64,000 nucleotides of DNA from Streptomyces sp. NBC_01465 (GTDB taxonomy: Bacteria; Actinomycetota; Actinomycetes; Streptomycetales; Streptomycetaceae): the NCBI RefSeq assembly GCF_036227325.1, contig NZ_CP109467.1:7626001-7690000 (forward strand), read 5' to 3'. The notes beneath the pieces were generated by a model, which saw nothing but the letters and a program-made list of their open reading frames with translations, made no database searches and was not told where the DNA came from. Position 1 is the stretch's first letter; every line of letters starts with the position of its first letter. Below, one piece after another: positions 19,441-29,361 of this stretch. The translations under genes were made by a program, and so were the position numbers.

Positions 19441-19971
19441 ATGTTCAGTCTGAGGGCGGTCAGAAATCCGCTGACGGTCGTGGCGCTCGCGCTGGCGCTG
19501 CTCGCGACGGGGGCGGCCGGATGGGGCGGCTGGTCCTGGTACGCGGCGGCGAACGACGACTCCGCCGACTACGCGCAGGTGAGGGACGACGCACTGCAGG
19601 CCGGCGAGCAGGCCGTACAGAACATGAACACCCTCGACTACAAGCAGCTGTCGCACGGTCTGGACTCCTGGGAGGACTCCACGACCGGCGACCTCCACAA
19701 GCAACTGACGGACGGGCGCTCGCAGTTCGAGAAGCAGATCCAACAGGCGCAGACGGTGTCCACGGCGAAGGTGCTCTCGGGGGCGGTCACCGAGCTGGAC
19801 GAGCGGACGGGCAAGGCGAGCGTGATGGTCGCGCTGCGCATCACGGTCACCCCGGCCAAGGGCAAGCCCGCCGCGAAGGAGAGCCGGCTGCTCGGCGAGC
19901 TCACCCGCACCTCGGCGGGGTGGAAGCTCAGCGCCCTCGGCCAGGCGCCCGTCGGCAACACCGCAAGCTGA
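19441..19971 (+). CDS. Mce-associated membrane protein, pair 2 first member
   Basis: ATG 19441 comes 19 bases after the previous stop, with GGGGGACGAGG between. The 176-residue protein has one helix (VVALALALLATGAAGWGGWSW) and an outside domain very like that of the gene at 18328: QVRDDALQAGEQAVQNMNTLD, and the ending SAGWKLSALGQAPVGNTAS. This is the duplicate of the first member of pair 1. Confidence 0.85.
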   Translation: MFSLRAVRNPLTVVALALALLATGAAGWGGWSWYAAANDDSADYAQVRDDALQAGEQAVQNMNTLDYKQLSHGLDSWEDSTTGDLHKQLTDGRSQFEKQIQQAQTVSTAKVLSGAVTELDERTGKASVMVALRITVTPAKGKPAAKESRLLGELTRTSAGWKLSALGQAPVGNTAS

Positions 19972-20002
19972 CCCACGGACAGGACAGGAACGGAAGGACG
20001 TT

Positions 20003-20710
20003 ATGTCGACGACCCGTCATCTCATCAACCGGCAGCGGCGGTTGGCGGCTGCGACACCTGTGACACCTGTCCGGGTGAAGCCCCGTCCGGATCTCGAGGA
20101 CGAGCCGGAGCCGGCCGTGCCGCCTGCGGTGGCCGGGCGGGTGCTGGACACGGAGGAGGCGGAAGCTCCTGCCGCAGCCGCCAAGCCGGTCCGGAGACGG
20201 GTCTCGCTGCCCGTCGTGCTCGGCGTGCTGACCGTGCTCCTCGGCGGGTTCGCCGCCTACGCGGCCACCCAGGCGTCCGATCTGCGCGACAACTCGGCCT
20301 CGACCAATGTCGCCCTCTCGGATGTCGCCCGTACGACCGAGGTCAAGGGCCAGGTCACCAACGCCGTCAACTCTCTCTTCTCGTACAACTACGCGGACAC
20401 CGGCAAGGCGGACCGCGCCGCACAGACCCTGCTGACCGGCAAGGCGGTCCAGCAGCACAAGGACATGCTCGCGGAGGTACGCGCCCAGGCGGCCAAACAG
20501 AAGCTGGTGCTGACCACCACGGTCACCGAAAGCGGAGTGGAGCTCATCGACGGGAACCGGGCGCGGGTCCTGCTGTACGCGGACCAGAGCAACACCAACA
20601 CCGCCGCCAAGGACGACAAGACGACGTACGCCGCCGCGATGTTCGCGGTCGACGCGGTACGCACCGGCGGCAGTTGGCGGATTTCGAACATCGACACCTT
20701 CACCCGATAA
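20003..20710 (+). CDS. Mce-associated membrane protein, pair 2 second member
   Basis: ATG 20003 follows ACGGAAGGACGTT. The 235-residue protein has a longer cytosolic N-terminus (about 75 residues, Pro/Glu/Ala-rich) than its paralogue. One helix (LPVVLGVLTVLLGGFAAYA) precedes an exported domain ending TGGSWRISNIDTFTR. It is the duplicate of the gene at 18837 and sits 21 bases before the lytic transglycosylase. Confidence 0.85.
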   Translation: MSTTRHLINRQRRLAAATPVTPVRVKPRPDLEDEPEPAVPPAVAGRVLDTEEAEAPAAAAKPVRRRVSLPVVLGVLTVLLGGFAAYAATQASDLRDNSASTNVALSDVARTTEVKGQVTNAVNSLFSYNYADTGKADRAAQTLLTGKAVQQHKDMLAEVRAQAAKQKLVLTTTVTESGVELIDGNRARVLLYADQSNTNTAAKDDKTTYAAAMFAVDAVRTGGSWRISNIDTFTR

Positions 20711-20731
20711 GAGCCGATCAGGGAGAGACCG

Positions 20732-21943
20732 ATGCTGCACGCGCGACGGATGAGACGAGGCCTGGGCGGAACGGCGGTGGCCGCGGCGGCCATGGCTGCA
20801 CTGACGGCGTCCCAGGCGCCAGGAATCGTTGCGCACCAGTCGGCCGCGCCCAAGAAGGAGTCCGCGACCGGGCCTTCGACGGCACGGGTCGAGGGGCCCA
20901 CGGACGACTCGTACCATACGGAGATCCCGCCGCTGGTCACTCCGGCCGCCCCGAAGACCAACGTCACGCTGGGCGGTTCGGGGCCCACTTGGGACAACCA
21001 GGGGATCCCGGCGACCGTGCTCGCCGCGTACCGCAAGGCGGAAGCGGATCTCGCGCGGACCGACAAGAGCTGCCGGCTTCCGTGGCAGTTACTGGCGGCC
21101 ATTGGCAAGGTCGAGTCGGGGCAGGCGCGCGGCGGGGCCGTCGACGCGCAGGGGACCACGCTCTCCCCGATCCTCGGGCCCGTGCTGAACGGCTCCGGGT
21201 TCGCGCACATCCCCGACACGGACGGGGGCGCGTACGACGGGGACGCCCGCTACGACCGGGCCGTCGGACCGATGCAGTTCATCCCCTCGACCTGGGCGAC
21301 CTGGGGGGCGGACGGGAACGCCGACGGGAAGAAGGACCCGAACAACATCTTCGACGCGGCGCTCGCGGCGGGGCACTATCTGTGTGCGGGGAGCCGGGAT
21401 CTTGCCGTGAAGGCCGATCTGGACCGGTCGATCCTCAGCTACAACCACTCCGACGCGTATCTGCGGCTGGTCCTGTCGTGGCTGTCCTTCTACCGCGAAG
21501 GCGTGCACCAAGTCCCGGACGGACAGGGTGTGTTGCCGCAGAGTCCGGGTGCGGGCGGTGCGAACGGCGATCCGAAGCCGCCGGCCGACGACAAGCCCCG
21601 GGGCGGCGGGATCATCATCGGTCCACAGCCCACCGGCAAGCCCACCGGTCCCGGAAAGCCCTCGCACAGCCCCAGCGGCAGCCCGTCGCCGTCCGCGAGC
21701 GACAGCGCGAGCCCCAGCCCGGACCCGACCGACACCGGATCGCCGTCGCCGGACCCGAGCGACAGCGCGAGCCCCTCGCCGAGCGACTCCGGATCCACGC
21801 CGCCCGTCTGCCCGTCGCCCACGGACACGGTCTCGCCGAGCCCCGACCCGAGCGCAACACCCGGCGGGGACGGCTGTACCCCCCTCCCGTCAGGTGAGGG
21901 GGGTACGCCGGCCGCGACCGAAGGAGCGCCTACAGCTCCTTGA
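20732..21943 (+). CDS. secreted lytic transglycosylase with long Ser/Pro/Asp tail
   Basis: The ATG at 20732 follows AGGGAGAGACC; 403 residues. A signal-like N-terminus precedes an SLT/MltB-type catalytic domain. The likely catalytic Glu is in LAAIGKVESGQ, followed by RAVGPMQFIPSTWATWGADG, NNIFDAALAAGHYLC and ILSYNHSDAYL. The last 130 residues are low-complexity Ser-Pro-Asp repeats (PSPSASDSASPSPDP), probably a wall-spanning linker. Cleaving peptidoglycan may make room for the Mce assembly; that link rests on operon position only. The 3' end contains the terminator at 21876-21906 and overlaps the convergent gene by 14 bases. Confidence 0.88.
   Translation: MLHARRMRRGLGGTAVAAAAMAALTASQAPGIVAHQSAAPKKESATGPSTARVEGPTDDSYHTEIPPLVTPAAPKTNVTLGGSGPTWDNQGIPATVLAAYRKAEADLARTDKSCRLPWQLLAAIGKVESGQARGGAVDAQGTTLSPILGPVLNGSGFAHIPDTDGGAYDGDARYDRAVGPMQFIPSTWATWGADGNADGKKDPNNIFDAALAAGHYLCAGSRDLAVKADLDRSILSYNHSDAYLRLVLSWLSFYREGVHQVPDGQGVLPQSPGAGGANGDPKPPADDKPRGGGIIIGPQPTGKPTGPGKPSHSPSGSPSPSASDSASPSPDPTDTGSPSPDPSDSASPSPSDSGSTPPVCPSPTDTVSPSPDPSATPGGDGCTPLPSGEGGTPAATEGAPTAP
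21876..21906. terminator. hairpin within the 3' end of the transglycosylase gene
   Basis: GTACCCCCCTC (21876-21886) and GAGGGGGGTAC (21896-21906) form a perfect 11-bp stem with a 9-base loop. It lies just before the two overlapping convergent stops. It is probably the end of the Mce operon and of the opposing operon. Confidence 0.7.
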
Positions 21944-24140
21944 TGCGGATATTGCGGTAGGAGATCACATCCGTGGTGGAGTGGACCTGGAGACCGATGT
22001 AGCCGTCGGCGAACCGCCGGCCGTCGGTCCCCGGGTCGTCCGAGCGGGCCGGGTAGAAGTCCTGGCCGCCCACGTTGTCGAACTCATTGATCAGGACACC
22101 GTTGCGGAATATCGAGTAGTGCTGGTCCACCACCCGGATCTCGTAGTCGTTCCAGGTGCCCTTCGGGGTGACGCCCGCGCCGCCGAGACCGACGCGGTCG
22201 AATCCGTAGAGCGAGCCCGTCTTGTACATGTCGCCGTCGGGCTTGTCGAGGATCTGCACCTCGTGCCCGTACTTGATGGCGGCCCACTCCGGGCGCGGCT
22301 CCTCCGGGTTGTCGTGCACCCACGGGAAGCGCACGAAGACACCGCCGTTGGCGTTGCCCGTGCCCGGGGCGTCGTCGCGCCACTGGAGCTTGAGCGAGAA
22401 GTCCGCGTACTTGCGTTGCGGATACCAGAGCATGCCCATGCCGTCGACGGTCGTGGAGCTGGTGATCGATCCGTCGGCGTTCAGGCCGAACTTGCCGCCG
22501 CCCACCTGCTCCCACTTCGCGAAGGACTTCGCCGTGCCGTCGAGGATGTCGCGGTAGCCGGTGGTCTGGCCGGGCAGGCCGATGCCGGACTGCTTGGCCG
22601 CCTTCGTGATCTTCCTGTGCTCGCGCAGGTCGATGACGCCGTCGGTCTGCAGCTTGGTGAGGACCTTTTCCACGTGCTTGAGGAAGAGTGCCTGTGAGGT
22701 CCACTCCTTCTCGTCCTCGATCAGCTCGTTGATCGTGCACCGGTTGCGGGTGATGCGGTTCGGGACACCGGTGTCGACCGTGCCGACGATGACCGTCAAC
22801 CGCTCGTCCCACTCGGGGCAGTTGGGCGCCGGGACGCCGCCGCCCTCCGCGACCGTGAACGCCGACTGCTTGGCCGCCGAGGTGTTGCCCGCCTTGTCGG
22901 TCGCGCGGTGGGCGAAGGTGTGCCGTCCCACGCGGTCGACGAGGACAGGCGCCGTGTACGCGAGGTAGGGGCCGCCGTCGAGCGAGTACTCGACCTTGTC
23001 GACACCCGAATCGGCGTCGGTGGCGGTCACCGTCACCTTGGCGCTGGTGATGTACGCGCCGTCGGAGTTGGTCGTCCCGTCGAGGGCCGCCGTGGTCTCG
23101 GGCGGGGTCTTGTCCTCGGTGGGCGGGGCGACGACCGTGAAGGTCTCCGACTTCTCGGCCGCTACGTTGCCCGCCTTGTCGGTGGCCCGGTAGCGGAAGG
23201 TCTGCGCACCCAGCGCGTGGACCATCACCGGACCGGTGTACGCGGTCCAGGCGCCGTCCGAACCGACCGCGTACTCAATGGAGTTGACGCCCGAGCCGGT
23301 GTCGGATGCGGTTACCGTGACCGTCGCCATGCCCAGGTAGTTGCCGTCGGCGTCCTTCTCGCCGCTGACCGTCGCCGAGGTCTCCGGCGGGGTCTTGTCG
23401 TCGGTGGGCGGGGCGGCGACGGAGAAGGTCTCAGACTTCTCGGCGGCCGCGTTGCCCGCCTTGTCGGTCGCCCGGTAGCGGATCGTGTGGTCGCCGACCG
23501 TCGAGACGACGACGGGTGTGGTGTACGGCGTCCAGGCGCCGGTCGCCCCGTCCGCGTACTCGATCGTGTCGACGCCCGAGCCCGCGTCGGTGGCGTTGAG
23601 CGTCACCTTCGCCTGGCCGATGTACGCACCGGCCTGGTTCTTCTCGCCCTCGACCTTCGCGGAGGTCTCCGGCGCGGTGGTGTCCTGGCCGCCGCCCTCG
23701 GTGACGACCAGGATGCCCTGCATCGTCTCGTGGCCGGGCATCGTGCAGTGGTAGCGGTACCGGCCGGGAGTGAGCGTGACCTCGGCGGTGTGCTTGCCGC
23801 CCTGGTCGTCGCCCGGGTTGGCGAGGATGTTCAGCGGGACGTCGTTGTTGTACTCGGGGTCCGAGACGTCGAAGGTCAGCGTGTGTGGCATGCCCGTGGT
23901 GTTGCCGGTGGCCGCACTGTTCTCGAAGACGATCGTCGTCAGGCCCGCCACCGCGGTCGCGGGCGCCGTCGTGTACTGGGTGATGGAGTCGCCCGCGGTC
24001 CAGGTGAGGACCTGGGCGGCGGCTGCCTGCTGGTCGTCGTCCGTACGGCCGTACGCCGCCGTGGACGTCAGCCCGAGGACCATCAGCAGGGCGGACAGCA
24101 GGACCACCCACATCCTGGGGCGGGGAGTTCTTCGCTTCAT
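21930..24140 (-). CDS. secreted cupredoxin-OmpL47(x3)-DUF1080 protein
   Basis: ATG 24140 has GGCGGAG upstream and starts two bases after the stop of the ThuA gene. The product is 736 residues with a signal peptide (WVVLLSALLMVLGLTSTAAY). Residues 45-150 form a blue-copper domain with His86 (MPHTLTF) and the C-x4-H-x2-M ligand loop (Cys132, His137, Met140). Three OmpL47-type repeats follow, each starting near TPPET or TAPET, with SGVxxIEY and YRATDKAGN. The end is a DUF1080 jelly roll (3-keto-disaccharide hydrolase-like, also called LamG-like: GGVFVRFPW, WNDYEIRVV, FRNGVLINEF). It probably binds or hydrolyses an oxidised sugar and carries electrons through copper; that is inference. Confidence 0.88.
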   Translation of the reverse strand: MKRRTPRPRMWVVLLSALLMVLGLTSTAAYGRTDDDQQAAAAQVLTWTAGDSITQYTTAPATAVAGLTTIVFENSAATGNTTGMPHTLTFDVSDPEYNNDVPLNILANPGDDQGGKHTAEVTLTPGRYRYHCTMPGHETMQGILVVTEGGGQDTTAPETSAKVEGEKNQAGAYIGQAKVTLNATDAGSGVDTIEYADGATGAWTPYTTPVVVSTVGDHTIRYRATDKAGNAAAEKSETFSVAAPPTDDKTPPETSATVSGEKDADGNYLGMATVTVTASDTGSGVNSIEYAVGSDGAWTAYTGPVMVHALGAQTFRYRATDKAGNVAAEKSETFTVVAPPTEDKTPPETTAALDGTTNSDGAYITSAKVTVTATDADSGVDKVEYSLDGGPYLAYTAPVLVDRVGRHTFAHRATDKAGNTSAAKQSAFTVAEGGGVPAPNCPEWDERLTVIVGTVDTGVPNRITRNRCTINELIEDEKEWTSQALFLKHVEKVLTKLQTDGVIDLREHRKITKAAKQSGIGLPGQTTGYRDILDGTAKSFAKWEQVGGGKFGLNADGSITSSTTVDGMGMLWYPQRKYADFSLKLQWRDDAPGTGNANGGVFVRFPWVHDNPEEPRPEWAAIKYGHEVQILDKPDGDMYKTGSLYGFDRVGLGGAGVTPKGTWNDYEIRVVDQHYSIFRNGVLINEFDNVGGQDFYPARSDDPGTDGRRFADGYIGLQVHSTTDVISYRNIRIKEL

Positions 24141-24142
24141 CG

Positions 24143-26626
24143 CTACTCCGCCTTCCTGGCCAGATCGGCGGCGGCCGGAGTCGCCTCGCCGCCCTTGTAA
24201 GTCACGCGCCACAGCGCCGACTTGGAGTCCGAGGTGAAGAAGCCGCGCCCGTAGTCGAGGACGTACAGCGAACCGTCCGGGGCGAACTTCCAGTCCATGA
24301 GGTTGCGGATGCCGTCCGCGCCCACCGGGATGATCTTCTTCAGGGACTCGGCGTGCGTCGGGAGCCCGCCCTTGCCGGCGGTCTTCGGGTCGAGGAGGAC
24401 CGCGTGGCGCGGCTGGTCGCCGTCGTAGAAGTCACCGACGAACCACTTGCCGTCCCAGTACGCCGGCCACTTGTCCGCGCTGGTCGAAGCGGCGTCGTAG
24501 CGGTAGACCGGGCCGTTCATCGTCGCCTGGCCGCCGCCCTTCAGCCACGGGAGGAGCTGCTTGGCCTCCTCCTTCTTGTAGCTGGGGATGCCGTTGGCGT
24601 CGCGCGGGTAGTCGATGCCGCCGCCCTGCGGCGAGTACCAGATCGTGTTGCCGGTGATCGGCGGCAGATTGACCAGGCCGTCGTTGTTCGGCGACTCGTT
24701 CTTCGGGGCGTCGCAGTTGTACCAGCCCAGCGGCTTGCTCGGGTCGGGCAGATTGCGGTCGCGGTAGGGCTGCTTGTTGCCCATGCAGTACGGCCAGCCG
24801 TGGTTCCCCGCCTTGATGATGGCCGAGAAGGTGTCGTACTTCGCCGGGCCCCAGGTCGTCGAGGGCTCGCCCGCGTCGGGGCCGACCCAGCCCGCGTAGA
24901 GGACGTCCGTCTTCTTGTCGATCGAGATGCGCGCCGGGTTGCGTACGCCCATCACGTAGATCTCGCCGCGCGTCTTGCCGCCGCCCTCGTCCTGCTCCTT
25001 GCCCGTGAAGAGATTGCCTTCGGGGAGGGTGTACGTCCCGTCGGGCTCGGGGTGGATGCGCAGGATCTTGCCGTTGAGGTTGTTGGTGTTGCCGGCGGTG
25101 CGGCGCGCGTCGGCGAAGGAGACGCCCTTGTAGTTGGGCTGCGGGTTGTTTCCGGAGTAACCGTCGCTGAAACCGGAGGAGTTGTTGTCACCGGTGGCGA
25201 TGTAGAGGTTGCCCTTGGAGTCCCAGGCCATGCCGCCGCCCGCGTGGCAGCAGCTGTGGACCTGGACCGGCCAGTGCAGGAGGACCTTCTCCGAGGCGAG
25301 GTCGAGCTTGTTCGTCGCCAGGTCGAGGGTGAAGCGCGAGACGCGGCGCTCGGCCATCTGCTTGTCGCGGTCGAGACCGGAGTGCGGTGTGTAGTGCAGG
25401 TACACCCACCCGTTCTGCTCGAACTTCGGGTCCAGTTCGATGCCGAGCAGGCCTTCCTCGACCTTGGTCAGCTCGTCGCCGCCGCCCTTGTTGCCGAAGA
25501 TGGTGAGGCCGCCCGCGAGGGTGACCTTCTTGGTCGCCGGGTCGTAGACGTGGATCTGGCCGATGCCCTTGCCGACGTCCGGGTTCGCCCAGTCCGTGAT
25601 CACGGGCTGGGTCGAGTCGGCGCCGCCGCGGCCGATGTAGAGCACGCGCCCGTCGGGGGCGATGACCTCGCCGTGCGGCTCGCCGATCTGGTCGTTCTGG
25701 CCGGGCTGGTTGGGCTGGGTGACACGCTCGGCCTTGTAGTTGGCGTTGATGGTGGCCTTGCAGTCGGCCCGTACGAGACGGGTCGTCCAGAGCAGGGCGC
25801 CCCGGAGGTGGTCGCGGAAGTCGACCTCGCTGAACGAGTCGGCCGTGTTGCCCATGCCGGTGTAGAAGGACCGGCCGCCGTCGTAGTCGCGGCACCAGGA
25901 GACGGGGTGGTCGGCGCCGTTGGCGCTCGCCCCCGGCTGGTAGGTGATCTCGCGGACGCGGGCCACGGTGTGGACGTCGCCGGACGGGTTCTTCGTCCAG
26001 TTCAGCCACTTGTCGGGGCGCTTCCACTCCAGCGGGAGGTCCTTGGTCGCCGGGTTCTGCCGGTCGCCGACCTCAACGGTGGCCCGCTGCACGGACGTTG
26101 GGCTCGTCGCGGCGGGGCGCGCGCCGACCAGACCGGTGTACCAGTCCGAGTACGGCTCGGTGCGTGCCGCGTCCGCGACGCCGAGGAATCCGCCGCCGGC
26201 CTCCATGTACGCCTCGAGCCCCGCCTCCTGCTCGGGGTCGAGGATGTCCCCGCCGCCGGTCAGGAAGACGACCGCGTTGAACGTACCGAGCCGCTTGGCG
26301 GTGAAGACGGAGGCGTCGTCCGTGGCGACCGTCTTGAAGCGCTGGTTGGTCGGACCGCTCAGCCCGATCTTCTCGATGGCGGCGATCCCGGCGTCGACGG
26401 TCGGTGATTCGTCGCCACTCGCCGAGCCGTGGAAGACGAGCACCTTCACATTGTCCGTGCCGGGCGGCGACGGCAGGGACAACGTTGTCCTGATCGACTG
26501 TTTGAGCATTTCCGGATCCGGGTGCGGCCTGGCCGAAGCCGCGTTCCCGGCGAGCAAGGAGGCGCCGAGGGCGCCGGCCGCGAGGGCCGCGACCATGGCA
26601 CGTCTCGATCTGCGCTGGTGTTGCAT
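24143..26626 (-). CDS. secreted ThuA domain-PQQ-type sugar dehydrogenase fusion
   Basis: ATG 26626 gives 827 residues; a GTG at 26638 is the alternative. A signal peptide ([20 protein letters not shown]) precedes a ThuA-like glutamine-amidotransferase fold ([14 protein letters not shown] to [14 protein letters not shown]). It is followed by a six-bladed glucose/sorbosone dehydrogenase propeller of the PQQ-dependent type. Propeller motifs include [67 protein letters not shown] and [10 protein letters not shown]. Such proteins oxidise sugars outside the cell, with electrons passed to a carrier. The next gene starts two bases later and has a copper domain, so the two are co-translated and plausible partners. 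Confidence 0.9.
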   Translation of the reverse strand: MQHQRRSRRAMVAALAAGALGASLLAGNAASARPHPDPEMLKQSIRTTLSLPSPPGTDNVKVLVFHGSASGDESPTVDAGIAAIEKIGLSGPTNQRFKTVATDDASVFTAKRLGTFNAVVFLTGGGDILDPEQEAGLEAYMEAGGGFLGVADAARTEPYSDWYTGLVGARPAATSPTSVQRATVEVGDRQNPATKDLPLEWKRPDKWLNWTKNPSGDVHTVARVREITYQPGASANGADHPVSWCRDYDGGRSFYTGMGNTADSFSEVDFRDHLRGALLWTTRLVRADCKATINANYKAERVTQPNQPGQNDQIGEPHGEVIAPDGRVLYIGRGGADSTQPVITDWANPDVGKGIGQIHVYDPATKKVTLAGGLTIFGNKGGGDELTKVEEGLLGIELDPKFEQNGWVYLHYTPHSGLDRDKQMAERRVSRFTLDLATNKLDLASEKVLLHWPVQVHSCCHAGGGMAWDSKGNLYIATGDNNSSGFSDGYSGNNPQPNYKGVSFADARRTAGNTNNLNGKILRIHPEPDGTYTLPEGNLFTGKEQDEGGGKTRGEIYVMGVRNPARISIDKKTDVLYAGWVGPDAGEPSTTWGPAKYDTFSAIIKAGNHGWPYCMGNKQPYRDRNLPDPSKPLGWYNCDAPKNESPNNDGLVNLPPITGNTIWYSPQGGGIDYPRDANGIPSYKKEEAKQLLPWLKGGGQATMNGPVYRYDAASTSADKWPAYWDGKWFVGDFYDGDQPRHAVLLDPKTAGKGGLPTHAESLKKIIPVGADGIRNLMDWKFAPDGSLYVLDYGRGFFTSDSKSALWRVTYKGGEATPAAADLARKAE

Positions 26627-26831
26627 GCGTTCACCCACCCCTCAGAGGTCACTGCAAACGCGGATGAAGCTAGACCTCTTTGCTCAACTCGCCAAGGGGT
26701 ATGACCGCGTTGGCGCGAACTTTGTCCTGGGTGTGGATAAACGAAGATTCCCCGGCTACCGTGTCGGCGTCCCGGGGGTCTCGTGCGCCCCGTCAACCTC
26801 TCAATGCCCTTACGGCGATGGGGAGTTCGGT

Positions 26832-27797
26832 ATGAGTCTGGACAGACGGAGCTTCAACAGGCGGCTGCTCGCGGGCGGCGCGGTCACGGCGGCCGGGGTG
26901 ACATCGTTGTCCCTGGCGACTGCCGACGGCAGCGCGGCGGCCGTCACGGCGCGGACCGCCCCTGCGGGCGGCGTGGTCCGTCATATGAAGCTGTACGCGG
27001 AGAAGCTCGCGGACGGGCAGATGGGGTACGGCCTGGAGAAGGGCAAGGCCTCGATCCCGGGACCGCTGATCGAGCTGACCGAGGGCGACACCCTGCACAT
27101 CGAGTTCGAGAACACGATGGACGTCGACGCGAGCCTCCACGTCCACGGCGTGGACTACGACGTGGCGAGCGACGGCACGCGCCTCAACAAGAGCCACGTC
27201 GAGCCCGGCGGTACGCGGACGTACACCTGGCGCACGCACACCCCCGGCCGGCGCAAGGACGGGACGTACCAGGCGGGCAGCGCCGGCTACTGGCACTACC
27301 ACGACCATGTCGTCGGGACCGACCACGGGACGGGCGGCATCCGAAAGGGGCTCTACGGCGGGGTGGTCGTACGGCGCCAGGGAGACCTGCTTCCCGACAA
27401 GACGTTCACGATCGTCTTCAACGACATGACGATCAACAACGTCTCCGGCCACATGGGCCCGGACTTCAATGCGACGGTCGGCGAGCGCGTCGAGATCGTC
27501 ATGATCACGCACGGTGAGTACTACCACACGTTCCATGTGCACGGTCATCGCTGGGCGGACAACCGTACGGGCATGCTGACCGGGCCCGACGACCCGAGCC
27601 GCGTCGTCGACACGAAGATCGTCGGTCCTGCGGACTCCTTCGGTTTCCAGGTCCTGGCGGGCGAGCACGTCGGGGCGGGCGCCTGGATGTACCACTGCCA
27701 TGTTCAGAGCCACTCCGACATGGGCATGGCCGGGCTCTTCCTGGTGGCCAAACCGGACGGAACGATCCCCGGCTATGAGCCCCATCACCACATGTGA
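26832..27797 (+). CDS. two-domain small laccase (multicopper oxidase)
   Basis: ATG 26832 starts a 321-residue protein with a Tat-type signal ([13 protein letters not shown]). It has the complete set of copper motifs: HVH (103-105), HYHDH (155-159), HTFHVHGH (232-239) and [10 protein letters not shown] (288-297). The length and spacing match the two-domain bacterial laccases (SLAC of S. coelicolor, EpoA of S. griseus), which act as trimers and reduce oxygen to water while oxidising phenols. The His/Met-rich C-terminus (PHHHM) may help load copper. It is divergent from the sugar dehydrogenase operon. Confidence 0.93.
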   Translation: MSLDRRSFNRRLLAGGAVTAAGVTSLSLATADGSAAAVTARTAPAGGVVRHMKLYAEKLADGQMGYGLEKGKASIPGPLIELTEGDTLHIEFENTMDVDASLHVHGVDYDVASDGTRLNKSHVEPGGTRTYTWRTHTPGRRKDGTYQAGSAGYWHYHDHVVGTDHGTGGIRKGLYGGVVVRRQGDLLPDKTFTIVFNDMTINNVSGHMGPDFNATVGERVEIVMITHGEYYHTFHVHGHRWADNRTGMLTGPDDPSRVVDTKIVGPADSFGFQVLAGEHVGAGAWMYHCHVQSHSDMGMAGLFLVAKPDGTIPGYEPHHHM

Positions 27798-27888
27798 CCT
27801 GCACTGTGCCGCTCTGTACGGGGTGGTGGTGTTGTCTGCTCCACTCTGGCAGGTCACGTGGCCGGGTGGATCGGACAGGGTGGAGCCC

Positions 27889-29319
27889 ATGCTGCGTAAC
27901 TACATCAATGGCGAATTCCGGGAAGCGGCGGACGGCCGCACCCTCGACGTGACCGACCCCTGCACGGGCGAGGTGTACGAGACCTCCGCGCTGTCCGGGG
28001 CCGCGGACGTCGACGCCGCGATGGAGGCCGCCGCGGCCGCGTTCCCCGCCTGGCGGGACGCGACCCCGGCCGCTCGCCAGAAGGTGCTGCTGCGGATCGC
28101 GGACGTCTTCGAGGAGCGGGCGGAGGAGCTGACCGCCGCCGAGTCGCGCGACACCGGCAAGACCATCGCGCAGATGACGGACGACGAACTGCCGCCCTGC
28201 GCCGACCAGATCCGCTTCTTCGCGGGCGCGGCACGGATGCTGGAGGGGCGCTCCGCAGGGGAGTACATGGAGGGTCTGACGTCGATCATCCGCCGCGAGC
28301 CGGTGGGTGTGGTGGCTCAGGTCGCTCCGTGGAACTACCCGCTGATGATGGCCGTGTGGAAGTTCGCCCCGGCGCTGGCGGCGGGCAACGCGGTGGTGCT
28401 GAAGCCGTCCGACACGACGCCTGCGTCGACGGTCCTCCTTGCCGAGATCATCGGCGGCGTACTGAAGGAGCAGGGACACCCGGCCGGTGTCTTCAACGTG
28501 GTGTGCGGCGACCGTGAGACGGGTCGCCTGATGGTCGAGCACCCGACCCCGGCGATGGCCGCCATCACGGGTTCGGTGCGCGCGGGCATGCAGGTCGCGG
28601 CCTCGGCGTCCAAGGACGTCAAGCGGGTCCACCTGGAGCTGGGCGGCAAGGCGCCGGTCGTCGTCTTCGAGGACGCCGACATCGCCAAGGCGGCCGAGGA
28701 CATCGCGGTCGCGGGCTACTTCAACGCGGGCCAGGACTGCACGGCCGCGACGCGCGTCCTCGTACACGAGTCGATCCACGACGAGTTCGTGACGGCGCTG
28801 GCCAAGGCCGCCGCCGACACGAAGACCGGCCACCCCACCGACGAGGAGGCGCTCTTCGGCCCCCTCAACAACGCCAACCAGCTGGCCCAGGTGGCAGGCT
28901 TCATCGACCGCCTCCCCGCCCACGCCACGATCGAGGCGGGCGGCCACCAGGTCGGCGACAAGGGCTACTTCTACGCCCCGACGGTCGTCTCCGGCCTGAA
29001 GCAGGACGACGAGATCATCCAGAACGAGGTCTTCGGCCCGGTCATCACGGTCCAGTCCTTCACGGACGAGGACCAGGCCGTCGCCTACGCGAACGGCGTC
29101 GACTTCGCGCTGGCGTCCTCGGTGTGGACCAAGGACCACGCACGCGCCATGCGCATGTCCAAGCGCCTGGACTTCGGTGCGGTCTGGATCAACACGCACG
29201 GTGCGCTCGCGGCGGAGATGCCGCACGGCGGCTTCAAGCTGTCGGGCTACGGCAAGGACCTGTCGGCGTACGGCTTCGAGGACTACACGCGCATCAAGCA
29301 CGTGATGACCGCGATCTGA
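27889..29319 (+). CDS. aldehyde dehydrogenase, gamma-aminobutyraldehyde/betaine aldehyde type
   Basis: ATG 27889 follows GGTGGAGCCC; 476 residues, the usual length. The landmarks are VAQVAPWNYPLMM, the ELGGKAPVVVFEDAD glutamate region, the catalytic cysteine in FNAGQDCTAATR and the NEVFGPVITVQ stretch. The sequence most resembles gamma-aminobutyraldehyde dehydrogenases (PatD/YdcW-like), which turn 4-aminobutanal into GABA in putrescine breakdown. Betaine aldehyde dehydrogenase is the alternative. No aminotransferase or oxidase partner is adjacent. Confidence 0.88.
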   Translation: MLRNYINGEFREAADGRTLDVTDPCTGEVYETSALSGAADVDAAMEAAAAAFPAWRDATPAARQKVLLRIADVFEERAEELTAAESRDTGKTIAQMTDDELPPCADQIRFFAGAARMLEGRSAGEYMEGLTSIIRREPVGVVAQVAPWNYPLMMAVWKFAPALAAGNAVVLKPSDTTPASTVLLAEIIGGVLKEQGHPAGVFNVVCGDRETGRLMVEHPTPAMAAITGSVRAGMQVAASASKDVKRVHLELGGKAPVVVFEDADIAKAAEDIAVAGYFNAGQDCTAATRVLVHESIHDEFVTALAKAAADTKTGHPTDEEALFGPLNNANQLAQVAGFIDRLPAHATIEAGGHQVGDKGYFYAPTVVSGLKQDDEIIQNEVFGPVITVQSFTDEDQAVAYANGVDFALASSVWTKDHARAMRMSKRLDFGAVWINTHGALAAEMPHGGFKLSGYGKDLSAYGFEDYTRIKHVMTAI

Positions 29320-29344
29320 CGGTGCGCGGGCGGTCCGGGGCGTC

Positions 29345-29361
29345 AGGCGTGTGTCACGCCT
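29345..29361. terminator. short hairpin between convergent genes
   Basis: AGGCGTG (29345-29351) and CACGCCT (29355-29361) form a 7-bp stem with a TGT loop. It sits over the stop of the leftward helicase gene and 25 bases past the dehydrogenase stop. It is a moderate terminator at best. Confidence 0.45.

Noticed and set aside
21658..21900. Possible tandem repeat or CRISPR-like array
   Set aside because: The repeats are Ser/Pro/Asp codons of the transglycosylase linker, not spaced repeats.
25944..26831. N-terminal extension of the laccase frame
   Set aside because: It is antisense to the ThuA-dehydrogenase gene. The Tat signal begins at 26832.
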